A stretch of DNA of 64,000 bases from Antedon mediterranea (Eukaryota; Echinodermata; Crinoidea; Comatulida; Antedonidae), in assembly GCF_964355755.1 (NCBI RefSeq), contig NC_092671.1, positions 21,480,001 through 21,544,000 on the forward strand, read 5' to 3'. Under the pieces are notes generated by a model that saw only the letters and a program-made list of their open reading frames with translations, was not told the DNA's origin and ran no database searches. Positions 52,201 to 64,000 of this stretch are shown in pieces (position 1 is the first letter of the stretch; every line of letters starts with the position of its first letter). A program made the position numbers and the translations under genes.

Positions 52201-55200
52201 TAACATAAAAACACCAAAGTTTACAGAATAGCTTCAAATCGCATTTGGAGACGTTTTAGACAATTTTGTGCATTTCGATGAAACTTGGTTACACAAAAAC
52301 ATCAAAGTGCTTAAAATCACATTATAAACCGTTTTAGACCATTTGAGCATTTCCATAACACTTTTCACACAAAAACATCAAAGGGCACAATATAGCTTAA
52401 TATCCTATTTAAAAACGTTTTAGACCATTTTGAGCATTTCGACAAAACTTTTTCACACAAAACACCAAAGTGCTTAGAATACCTTCAAATCGCATTTGGA
52501 GACGTTTTAGACCATTTTGTGATTTTCGAAAAAACTTAACATAAAAACATCAAAGTTTACAGAATAGCTTCAAATCGCATTTGGAGACGTTTTAAACCAT
52601 TTTGTGATTTTCGAAAAAACTTGTTAACATAAAAACACCAAAATGTTTAGAATAGCTTCAAATCGCATTTGGAGACGTTTTAGACCATTTTGTGATTTTC
52701 GAAAAAACTTGTTAACACAAAAACACCAAAGTGATTAGAATAGCTTCAAATCGCATTTGGAGACGTTTTAGACCATTTTGTGATTTTCGAAAAAACTTGT
52801 TAACATAAAAACACCAAAGTGATTAGAATAGCTTCAAATCGCATTTGGAGACGTTTTAGACCATTTTGTGCATTTCGATGAAACTTGGTTACGCAAAAAC
52901 AAAAAAGTGCTTAAAATCACATTATAAACCGTTTTAGACCATTTTGAGCATATCGATAACACTTTTTACACAAAACGCCAAAGTGCTTAGAATAGCTTCA
53001 AATCGCATTTGGAGACGTTTTAGACCATTTTGTGATTTTCGACAAAACTTTTTCACACAAAACACCAAAGTGCTTAGAATACCTTCAAATCGCATTTGGA
53101 GACGTTTTAGACCATTTTGTGATTTTCGAAAAAACTTGTTAACATAAAAACATCAAAGTGTACAGAATAGCTTCAAATCGCATTTGGAGACGTTTTAGAC
53201 CATTTTGTGATTTTCGAAAAAACTTGTTAACATAAAAACACCAAAGTGCTTAGAATAGCTTCAAATCGAATTAGGAGACGTTTTAGACCATTTTGTGATT
53301 TTCGAAAAAACTTGTTAACATAAAAACACCAAAGTGCTTAGAATAGCTTCAAATCGCATTTGGAGACGTTTTAGACCATTTTGTGATTTTCGAAAAAACT
53401 TGTTAACATAAAAACACCAAAGTTCTTAAAATAGCTTCAAATCGCATTTGGAGACGTTTTAGACCATTTTGTGATTTTCGAAAAAACTTGTTAACATAAA
53501 AACACCAAAGTGCTTAGAATAGCTTCAAATCGCATTTGGAGACGTTTTAGACCATTTTGGGATTTTTGAAAAAACTTGTTAACATAAAAACACCAAAGTT
53601 CTTAGAATAGCTTCAAATCGCATTTGGAGACGTTTTAGACCATTTTGTGCATTTCGATGAAACTTGGTTACACAAAAACATCAAAGTGCTTAAAATCACG
53701 TTATAAACCGTTTTAGACCATTTGAGCATTTCGATAACACTTTTCACACAAAAACATCAAAGGGCACAATATAGCTTAATATCCTATTTAAAAACGTTTT
53801 AGACCATTTTGAGCATTTCGACAAAACTTTTTCACACAAAACACCAAAGTGCTTAGAATACCTTCAAATCGCATTTGGAGACGTTTTAGACAATTTTGTG
53901 ATTTTCGAAAAAACTTGTTAACATAAAAACATCAAAGTTTACAGAATAGCTTCAAATCGCTTTTGGAGACGTTTTAGACAATTTTGTGATTTTCGAAAAA
54001 ACTTGTTAACATAAAAACACCAAAGTGCTTAGAATAGCTTCAAATTGCATTGGGAGACGTTTTAGACCATTTTGTGATTTTCGAAAAAACTTGTTAACAT
54101 AAAAACATCAAAGTGTACAGAATAGCTTCAAATCGCATTTGGAGACGTTTTAGACCATTTTGTGATTTTCGAAAAAACTTGTTAACATAAAAACACCAAA
54201 GTGCTTAGAATAGCTTCAAATCGCATTTGGAGACGTTTTAAACCATTTTGTGATTTTCGAAAAAACTTGTTAACATAAGAACACCAAAATGTTTAGAATA
54301 GCTTCAAATCGCATTTGGAGACGTTTTAGACCATTTTGTGATTTTCGAAAAAACTTGTTAACACAAAAACACCAAAGTGATTAGAATAGCTTCAAATCGC
54401 ATTTGGAGACGTTTTAGACCATTTTGTGATTTTCGAAAAAACTTGTTAACATAAAAACACCAAAGTGATTAGAATAGCTTCAAATCGCATTTGGAGACGT
54501 TTTAGACCATTTTGTGCATTTCGATGAAACTTGGTTACGCAAAAACATCAAAGTGCTTAAAATCACATTATAAACCGTTTTAGACCATTTTGAGCATATC
54601 GATAACACTTTTTACACAAAACACCAAAGTGCTTAGAATAGCTTCAAATCGCATTTGGAGACGTTTTAGACCATTTTGTGATTTTCGACAAAACTTTTTC
54701 ACACAAAACACCAAAGTGCTTAGAATACCTTCAAATCGCATTTGGAGACGTTTTAGACCATTTTGTGATTTTCGAAAAAACTTGTTAACATAAAAACATC
54801 AAAGTGTACAGAATAGCTTCAAATCGCATTTGGAGACGTTTTAGACCATTTTGTGATTTTCGAAAAAACTTGTTAACATAAAAACACCAAAGTGCTTAGA
54901 ATAGCTTCAAATCGCATTAGGAGACGTTTTAGACCATTTTGTGATTTTCGAAAAAACTTGTTAACATAAAAACACCAAAGTGCTTAGAATAGCTTCAAAT
55001 CGCATTTGGAGACGTTTTAGACCATTTTGTGATTTTCGAAAAAACTTGTTAACATAAAAACACCAAAATGTTTAGAATAGCTTCAAATCGCATTTGGAGA
55101 CGTTTTAGACCATTTTGTGATTTTCGAAAAAACTTGTTAACACAAAAACACCAAAGTGATTAGAATAGCTTCAAATCGCATTTGGAGACGTTTTAGACCA

Positions 55201-58200
55201 TTTTGTGCATTTCGATGAAACTTGGTTACGCAAAAACATCAAAGTGCTTAAAATCACATTATAAACCGTTTTAGACCATTTTGAGCATATCGATAACACT
55301 TTTCACACAAAAACATCAAAGAGCACAATATAGCTTAATATCGTATTTAAAAACGTTTTAGACCATTTTGAGCATTTCGACAAAACTTTTTCACACAAAA
55401 CACCAAAGTGCTTAGAATAGCTTCAAATCGCATTTGGAGACGTTTTAGACCATTTTGTGATTTTCGAAAAAACTTGTTAACATAAAAACATCAAAGGGCT
55501 AAGAATAGCTTCAAATGGCATTTGGAGACATTTTAGAACAATTAGTGATTTTCGAAAAAACTTGGTTACACAAAAACATCAAAGTGGTTAAAATCACATT
55601 ATAAACCGTTTTAGACCATTTTGAGCATTTCGATAACACTTTTTACACAAAAACATCAAAGTGCTTAGAATAGCTTCAAATCGCATTTGGAGACGTTTTA
55701 GACCATTTTGTGATTTTTGAAAAAAACTTTTTAACATAAAAACACCAAACTGCTAAGAATAGCTTCAAATCGCATATGGAGACAATTTAGACCATTTTGT
55801 GATTTTCGAAAAAACTTGTTAACATAAAAACACCAAAGTGCTAAGAATAGCTTCAAATCGCATATGGAGACAATTTAGACCATTTTGTGATTTTCGAAAA
55901 AACTTGTTAACATAAAAACACCAAAGTGCTTAGAATACCTTCAAATCGCATTTGGAGACGTTTAAGACCATTTTGTGATTTTCGAAAAAACTTGTTAACA
56001 TAAAAACACCAAAGTGCTTAGAATAGCTTCAAATCGCATTTGGAGACGTTTTAGACCAATTTGTGATTTTCGAAAAAACTTGGTTACACAAAAACATCAA
56101 AGTGGATAAAAGCACATTATAAACCGTTTTAGACCATTTTGAGCATTTCGATAACACATTTCACACAAAAACATCAAAGAGCACAAAATAGCTTAATATC
56201 GTATTTAAAAACGTTTTAAACCATTTTGAGCATTTCGACAAAACTTTTTCACACAAAACACCAAAGTGTTTAGAAAAGCTTCAAATCGCATTTGGAGACG
56301 TTTTAGACCATTTTGTGATTTTCGAAAAAACTTGTTAACACAAAAACACCAAAGTGATTAGAATAGCTTCAAATCGCATTTGGAGACGTTTTAGACCATT
56401 TTGTGATTTTCGAAAAAACTTGTTAACATAAAAACACCAAAGTGATTAGAATAGCTTCAAATCGCATTTGGAGACGTTTTAGACCATTTTGTGCATTTCG
56501 ATGAAACTTGGTTACGCAAAAACATCAAAGTAATAATCACATTATAAACAGTTTTAGACCATTTTGAGCATATCGATAAAACTTTTTACACAAAACACCA
56601 AAGTGCTTAGAATAGCTTCAAATCGCATTTGGAGACGTTTTAGACCATTTTGTGATTTTCGACAAAACTTTTTCACACAAAACACCAAAGTGCTTAGAAT
56701 ACCTTCAAATCGCATTTGGAGACGTTTTAGACCATTTTGTGATTTTCGAAAAAACTTGTTAACATAAAAACATCAAAGTGTACAGATTAGCTTCAAATCG
56801 CATTTGGAGACGTTTTAGACCATTTTGTGATTTTCGAAAAAACTTGTTAACATAAAAACACCAAAGTGCTTAGAATAGCTTCAAATCGCATTAGGAGACG
56901 TTTTAGACCATTTTGTTATTTTCGAAAAAACTTGTTAACATAAAAACACCAAAATGTTTAGAATAGCTTCAAATCGCATTTGGAGACGTTTTAGACCATT
57001 TTGTGATTTTCGAAAAAACTTGTTAACATAAAAACACCAAAGTGCTTAGAATACCTTCAAATCGCATTTGGAGACGTTTTAGACCATTTTGTGATTTTCC
57101 AAAAAACTTGTTAACATAAAAACATCAAAGTGTACAGAATAGCTTCAAATCGCATTTGGAGACGTTTTAGACCATTTTGTGATTTTCGAAAAAACTTGTT
57201 AACATAAAAACACCAAAGTGCTTAGAATAGCTTCAAATCGCATTAGGAGACGTTTTAGACCATTTTGTGATTTTCGAAAAAACTTGTTAACATAAAAACA
57301 CCAAAGTGCTTAGAATAGCTTCAAATCGCATTTGGAGACGTTTTAGACCATTTTGTGATTTTCGAAAAAACTTGTTAACATAAAAATACCAAAATGTTTA
57401 GAATAGCTTCAAATCACATTTGGAGACGTTTTAGACCATTTTGTGATTTTCGAAAAAACTTGTTAACACAAAAACACCAAAGTGATTAGAATAGCTTCAA
57501 ATCGCATTTGGAGACGTTTTAGACCAATTTGTGCATTTCGATGAAACTTGGTTACGCAAAAACATCAAAGTGCTTAAAATCACATTATAAACCGTTTTAG
57601 ACCATTTTGAGCATATCGATAACACTTTTCACACAAAAACATCAAAGAGCACAATATAGCTTAATATCTTATTTAAAAACGTTTTAGACCATTTTGAGCA
57701 TTTCGACAAAACTTTTTCACACAAAACACCAAAGTGCTTAGAATAGCTTCAAATCGCATTTGGAGACGTTTTAGACCATTTTGTGATTTTCGAAAAAACT
57801 TTTTAACATAAAAACACCAAACTGCTAAGAATAGCTTCAAATCGCATATGGAGACAATTTAGACCATTTTGTGATTTTCGAAAAAACTTGTTAACATAAA
57901 AACACCAAAGTGCTTAGAATACCTTCAAATCGCATTTGGAGACATTTTAGACCATTTTGTGATTTTCGAAAAAACTTGTTAACATAAAAACATCAAAGTG
58001 CTAAGAATAGCTTCCAATCGCATTTGTAGACGTTTTAGACCATTTTGTGATTTTCGAAAACAACTTGTTAACATAAAAACACCAAAGTGCTTAGAATAGC
58101 TTCAAATCGCATTTGGAGACGTTTTAGACCATTTTGTGATTTTCGAAAAAACTTGTTAACATAAAAACATCAAAGTGCTAAGAATAGCTTCAAATCGAAT

Positions 58201-59571
58201 TTGGAGACATTTTAGACCAATTAGTGATTTTCGAAAAAACTTGGTTACACAAAAACATCAAAGTGGTTAAAATCACATTATAAACCGTTTTAGACCATTT
58301 TGAGCATTTCGATAACACTTTTCACACAAAAACATCAAAGTGCTTAGAATAGCTTCAAATCGCATTTGGAGACGTTTTAGACCATTTTGTGATTTTCGAA
58401 AAAAACTTTTTAACATAAAAACACCAAACTGCTAAGAATAGCTTCAAATCGCATATGGAGACAATTTAGACCATTTTGTGATTTTCGAAAAAACTTGTTA
58501 ACATAAAAACACCAAAGTGCTTAGAATACCTTCAAATCGCATTTGGAGACATTTTAGACCATTTTGTGATTTTCGAAAAAACTTGTTAACATAAAAACAT
58601 CAAAGTGCTAAGAATAGCTTCCAATCGCATTTGGAGACGTTTTAGACCATTTTGTGATTTTCGAAAAAACTTGTTAACATAAAAACACCAAAGTGATTAG
58701 AATAGCTTCAAATCGCATTTGGAGACGTTTTAGACCATTTTGTGCATTTCGATGAAACTTGGTTACGCAAAAACATCAAAGTGCTTAAAATCACATTATA
58801 AACCGTTTTAGACCATTTTGAGCATATCGATAACACTTTTTACACAAAACACCAAAGTGCTTAGAATAGCTTCAAATCGCATTTGGAGACGTTTTAGACC
58901 ATTTTGTGATTTTCGACAAAACTTTTTCACACAAAACACCAAAGTGCTTAGAATACCTTCAAATCGCATTTGGAGACGTTTTAGACCATTTTGTGATTTT
59001 CGAAAAAACTTGTTAACATAAAAACATCAAAGTGTACAGAATAGCTTCAAATCGCATTTGGAGACGTTTTAGACCATTTTGTGATTTTCGAAAAAACTTG
59101 TTAACATAAAAACACCAAAGTGCTTAGAATAGCTTCAAATCGCATTTGGAGACGTTTTAGACCATTTTGTGATTTTCGAAAAAACTTGTTAACATAAAAA
59201 CACCAAAGTGCTTAGAATAGCTTCAAATCGCATTAGGAGACGTTTTAGACCATTTTGTGATTTTCGAAAAAACTTGTTAACATAAAAACACCAAAGTGCT
59301 TAGAATAGCTTCAAATCGCATTTGGAGACGTTTTAGACCATTTTGTGATTTTCGAAAAAACTTGTTAACATAAAAAAAACAAAGTTCTTAAAATAGCTTC
59401 AAATCGCATTTGGAGACGTTTTAGACCATTTTGTGATTTTCGAAAAAACCTGTTAACATAAAAACACCAAAGTGTTTAGAAAAGCTTCAAATCGCATTTG
59501 GAGACGTTTTAGACCATTTTGGGATTTTCGAAAAAACTTGTTAACATAAAAACACCAAAGTGCTTAGAATA

Positions 59572-59648
59572 TGGCCGAGCGGTTAAGGCAGGGGCGCCGT
59601 TTATCGTACCTAAAGAGCCAACAACAACATCGGCAAGGGTTCGAGGCC
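59572..59648 (+). promoter_or_regulatory. Internal Pol III promoter, SINE copy 3
   Basis: Same intact A box (59572-59582) and B box (59638-59648) as copy 1. Confidence 0.75.
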
Positions 59649-59924
59649 GACTCGCTCCTAGTTCTGGTGGTGGAACAAGTCTTCTCGGATAAGGACTATA
59701 AACCGTAGGTCCAGTGTACACAGTTATAACATGTGTGTACTTTAAAGAACCCAGTTCATTATTCGAAAAAGAGTAGGGGGTTACCCCGGTGAACTGGTTC
59801 ACACAATAGCCTCTGTATCAGGGGGATTACCACCTATCTGATAGGACAGTGATTAATTCACTATTGGTAATCCTTGGCCACAGTGCCTAAAGACATAAAA
59901 TAAAATAAAAATAAATAAATAAAT
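59572..59924 (+). mobile_element. tRNA-derived SINE, copy 3 (in U4)
   Basis: Third copy, 47702 bp from the first, again identical by eye including the tail length and both junctions. The A-rich tail is normally a fast-changing tract, so its identity in all three copies supports very recent amplification or ongoing homogenisation. The expected fourth copy, in U3, is missing together with its surroundings. Confidence 0.88.
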
Positions 59925-62900
59925 AATAGCTTCAAATCGCATTTGGAGACGTTTTAGACCATTTTGTAATTTTCAAAAAAACTTGTTAACATAAAAACAC
60001 CAAAGTTCTTAGAATAGCTTCAAATCGCATTTGGAGACGTTTTAGACCATTTTGTGCATTTCGATGAAACTTGGTTACACAAAAACATCAAAGTGCTTAA
60101 AATCACATTATAAACCGTTTTAGACCATTTGAGCATTTCGATAACACTTTTCACACAAAAACATCAAAGTTCACAATATAGCTTAATATCCTATTTAAAA
60201 ACGTTTTAGACCATTTTGAGCATTTCGACAAAACTTTTTCACACAAAACACCAAAGTGCTTAGAATACCTTCAAATCGCATTTGGAGACGTTTTAGACAA
60301 TTTTGTGATTTTCGAAAAAACTTGTTAACATAAAAACACCAAAGTTTACAGAATAGCTTCAAATCGCATTTGGAGACGTTTTAGACAATTTTGTGATTTT
60401 CGAAAAAACTCGTTAACATAAAAACACCAAAGTGCTTAGAATAGCTTCAAATCGCATTGGGAGACGTTTTAGACCATTTTGTGATTTTCGAAAAAACTTG
60501 TTAACATAAAAACACCAAAGTGCTTAGAATAGCTTCAAATCGCATTTGGAGACGTTTTAGACCATTTTGTGATTTTCGAAAAAACTTGTTAACATAAAAA
60601 CGCCAAAGTTCTTAAAATAGCTTCAAATCGCATTTGGAGACGTTTTAGACCATTTTGTGATTTTCGAAAAAACTTGTTAACATAAAAACACCAAAGTGTT
60701 TAGAAAAGCTTCAAATCGCATTTGGAGACGTTTTAGACCATTTTGGGATTTTTGAAAAAACTTGTTAACATAAAAACACCAAAGTGCTTAGAATAGCTTC
60801 AAATCGCATTTGGAGACGTTTTAGACCATTTTGTAATTTTCAAAAAAACTTGTTAACATAAAAACACCAAAGTTCTTAGAATAGCTTCAAATCGCATTTG
60901 GAGACGTTTTAGACCATTTTGTGCATTTCGATAAAACTTGGTTACACAAAAACATCAAAGTGCTTAAAATCACGTTATAAACCGTTTTAGACCATTTGAG
61001 CATTTCGATAACACTTTTCACACAAAAACATCAAAGGGCACAATATAGCTTAATATCCTATTTAAAAACGTTTTAGACCATTTTGAGCATTTCGACAAAA
61101 CTTTTTCACACAAAACACCAAAGTGCTTAGAATACCTTCAAATCGCATTTGGAGACGTTTTAGACAATTTTGTGATTTTCGAAAAAACTTAACATAAAAA
61201 CATCAAAGTTTACAGAATAGCTTCAAATCGCTTTTGGAGACGTTTTAGACAATTTTGTGATTTTCGAAAAAACTTGTTAACATAAAAACACCAAAGTGCT
61301 TAGAATAGCTTCAAATCGCATTGGGAGACGTTTTAGACCATTTTGTGATTTTCGAAAAAACTTGTTAACATAAAAACATCAAAGTGTACAGAATAGCTTC
61401 AAATCGCATTTGGAGACGTTTTAGACCATTTTGTGATTTTCGAAAAAACTTGTTAACATAAAAACACCAAAGTGCTTAGAATAGCTTCAAATCGCATTTG
61501 GAGACGTTTTAAACCATTTTGTGATTTTCGAAAAAACTTGTTAACATAAAAACACCAAAATGTTTAGAATAGCTTCAAATCGCATTTGGAGACGTTTTAG
61601 ACCATTTTGTGATTTTCGAAAAAACTTGTTAACACAAAAACACCAAAGTGATTAGAATAGCTTCAAATCGCATTTGGAGACGTTTTAGACCATTTTGTGA
61701 TTTTCGAAAAAACTTGTTAACATAAAAACACCAAAGTGATTAGAATAGCTTCAAATCGCATTTGGAGACGTTTTAGACCATTTTGTGCATTTCGATGAAA
61801 CTTGGTTACGCAAAAACATCAAAGTGCTTAAAATCACATTATAATCCGTTTTAGACCATTTTGAGCATATCGATAACACTTTTTACACAAAACACCAAAG
61901 TGCTTAGAATAGCTTCAAATCGCATTTGGAGACGTTTTAGACCATTTTGTGATTTTCGACAAAACTTTTTCACACAAAACACCAAAGTGCTTAGAATACC
62001 TTCAAATCGCATTTGGAGACGTTTTAGACCATTTTGTGATTTTCGAAAAAACTTGTTAACATAAAAACATCAAAATGTTTAGAATAGCTTCAAATCACAT
62101 TTGGAGACGTTTTAGACCATTTTGTGATTTTCGAAAAAACTTGTTAACACAAAAACACCAAAGTGATTAGAATAGCTTCAAATCGCATTTGGAGACGTTT
62201 TAGACCAATTTGTGCATTTCGATGAAACTTGGTTACGCAAAAACATCAAAGTGCTTAAAATCACATTATAAACCGTTTTAGACCATTTTGAGCATATCGA
62301 TAACACTTTTCACACAAAAACATCAAAGAGCACAATATAGCTTAATATCTTATTTAAAAACGTTTTAGACCATTTTGAGCATTTCGACAAAACTTTTTCA
62401 CACAAAACACCAAAGTGCTTAGAATAGCTTCAAATCGCATTTGGAGACGTTTTAGACCATTTTGTGATTTTCGAAAAAACTTGTTAACATAAAAACATCA
62501 AAGTGCTAAGAATAGCTTCAAATCGCATTTGGAGACATTTTAGACCAATTAGTGATTTTCGAAAAAACTTGGTTACACAAAAACATCAAAGTGGTTAAAA
62601 TCACATTATAAACCGTTTTAGACCATTTTGAGCATTTCGATAACACTTTTCACACAAAAACATCAAAGTGCTTAGAATAGCTTCAAATCGCATTTGGAGA
62701 CGTTTTAGACCATTTTGTGATTTTCGAAAAAAACTTTTTAACATAAAAACACCAAACTTCTAAGAATAGCTTCAAATCGCATATGGAGACAATTTAGACC
62801 ATTTTGTGATTTTCGAAAAAACTTGTTAACATAAAAACACCAAAGTGCTAAGAATAGCTTCAAATCGCATATGGAGACAATTTAGACCATTTTGTGATTT

Positions 62901-64000
62901 TCGAAAAAACTTGTTAACATAAAAACACCAAAGTGCTTAGAATACCTTCAAATCGCATTTGGAGACGTTTAAGACCATTTTGTGATTTTCGAAAAAACTT
63001 GTTAACATAAAAACACCAAAGTGCTTAGAATAGCTTCAAATCGCATTTGGAGACGTTTTAGACCAATTTGTGATTTTCGAAAAAACTTGGTTACACAAAA
63101 ACATCAAAGTGGATAAAAGCACATTATAAACCGTTTTAGACCATTTTGAGCATTTCGATAACACATTTCACACAAAAACATCAAAGAGCACAAAATAGCT
63201 TAATATCGTATTTAAAAACGTTTTAAACCATTTTGAGCATTTCGACAAAACTTTTTCACACAAAACACCAAAGTGTTTAGAAAAGCTTCAAATCGCATTT
63301 GGAGACGTTTTAGACCATTTTGGGATTTTCGAAAAAACTTGTTAACATAAAAACACCAAAGTGCTTAGAATAGCTTCAAATCGCATTTGAAGACGTTTTA
63401 GACCATTTTGTAATTTTCGAAAAAACTTGTTAACATAAAAACACCAAAATGTTTAGAATAGCTTCAAATCGCATTTGGAGACGTTTTAGACCATTTTGTG
63501 ATTTTCGAAAAAACTTGTTAACACAAAAACACCAAAGTGATTAGAATAGCTTCAAATCGCATTTGGAGACGTTTTAGACCATTTTGTGATTTTCGAAAAA
63601 ACTTGTTAACATAAAAACACCAAAGTGATTAGAATAGCTTCAAATCGCATTTGGAGACGTTTTAGACCATTTTGTGCATTTCGATGAAACTTGGTTACGC
63701 AAAAACATCAAAGTAATAATCACATTATAAACAGTTTTAGACCATTTTGAGCATATCGATAAAACTTTTTACACAAAACACCAAAGTGCTTAGAATAGCT
63801 TCAAATCGCATTTGGAGACGTTTTAGACCATTTTGTGATTTTCGACAAAACTTTTTCACACAAAACACCAAAGTGCTTAGAATACCTTCAAATCGCATTT
63901 GGAGACGTTTTAGACCATTTTGTGATTTTCGAAAAAACTTGTTAACATAAAAACATCAAAGTGTACAGATTAGCTTCAAATCGCATTTGGAGACGTTTTA

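Larger units (their letters stand above)
1..64000 (+). repeat. 88-bp satellite array filling the whole window
   Basis: From first to last base the window is head-to-tail copies of one AT-rich monomer, typically 88 bp (3781 to 3869 is one full period), always in the same orientation. It is interrupted only by three SINE copies. Conserved marks in the main monomer are GACGTTTTAGACCATTTTG, the palindrome TTTTCGAAAA, GTTAAC, an ACACCAAAGTG segment, and the short dyad CAAAT-CGC-ATTTG. Variant classes of 78, 86 and 87 bp recur in an ordered pattern. I see no gene, intron-like structure, telomeric repeat or rRNA anywhere. The sequence shows a satellite directly; a centromeric or heterochromatic location is inference. 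I do not recognise the family by name. Confidence 0.98.
49081..64000 (+). repeat. Higher-order repeat copy U4, mosaic and cut by the window edge
   Basis: The order of segments follows the HOR but with several offset changes relative to U1: 42619 (about 49.08-50.5 kb, matching U1 6.46-7.9 kb), 48983 (about 51.0-52.9 kb), 48732 (about 53.0-53.56 kb), 48644 (about 53.6 kb), 40432 (about 53.96-54.6 kb), 48823 (about 54.6-55.7 kb), then 47702 or 47703 to the end, carrying the third SINE at 59572-59924. The first part (49.08-50.5 kb) repeats unit positions out of order, so it may equally be called a remnant between U3 and U4. Offsets were obtained by hand from shared variants, so breakpoints are accurate to about one monomer. 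Confidence 0.7.

Noticed and set aside
1-64000. CRISPR array
   Set aside because: Repeats are contiguous and nearly identical along their full 88 bp, with no unique spacers and no cas genes; eukaryotic SINE sequence is present.
1-64000. CENP-B box as evidence for a centromere
   Set aside because: TTCG motifs such as TTTCGATAACACTTTT occur, but none is followed by the required A and CGGG. A centromeric role cannot be claimed from sequence alone.

Overview
This window is one uninterrupted block of tandemly repeated satellite DNA. I see no protein-coding gene, no functional tRNA or rRNA gene and no CRISPR array. The basic monomer is about 88 bp and AT-rich (for example 3781-3868), so the window holds roughly 730 monomers in one head-to-tail orientation. 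Shorter monomer classes of 78, 86 and 87 bp recur at fixed places. The usual pattern is one 78-bp monomer, a pair of 86-87-bp monomers, then a run of 88-bp monomers. About 30 such blocks occur in the first 18.4 kb.

The monomers form a very long higher-order repeat (HOR). Bases 1-18375 are one full period (U1). A second copy (U2) runs 18376-36418. A third, shortened copy (U3) covers about 36419-49080, and a fourth, rearranged and cut off by the window edge (U4), covers about 49081-64000. Copies align at offsets of 18375/18199 bp (U1 to U2) and 17858/18034 bp (U2 to U3), with only scattered base differences by eye. Offset changes mark deletions and duplications that are mostly whole-monomer multiples (176, 251, 859, 2159 and about 7182 bp), as expected from unequal exchange.

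The only non-satellite DNA is a 353-bp tRNA-derived SINE at 11870-12222, 30068-30420 and 59572-59924. It has Pol III A and B boxes, a structured body and an A-rich tail, flanked by AATA on both sides. The three copies look identical and sit at the same HOR position, so one insertion was amplified with the HOR. U3 lacks it because about 7.2 kb of the unit was lost there.

The organism is a eukaryote. The SINE body (a TTAAAGAACCCAGT-like block followed by GAGTAGGGG) resembles, from memory, SINEs of invertebrate animals such as molluscs and cnidarians. I lean to an invertebrate metazoan and cannot name a species. The array could be centromeric, pericentromeric or other heterochromatin; nothing here decides. 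The window codes for no pathway. Its interest is the HOR architecture, the captured SINE and the visible recombination junctions.
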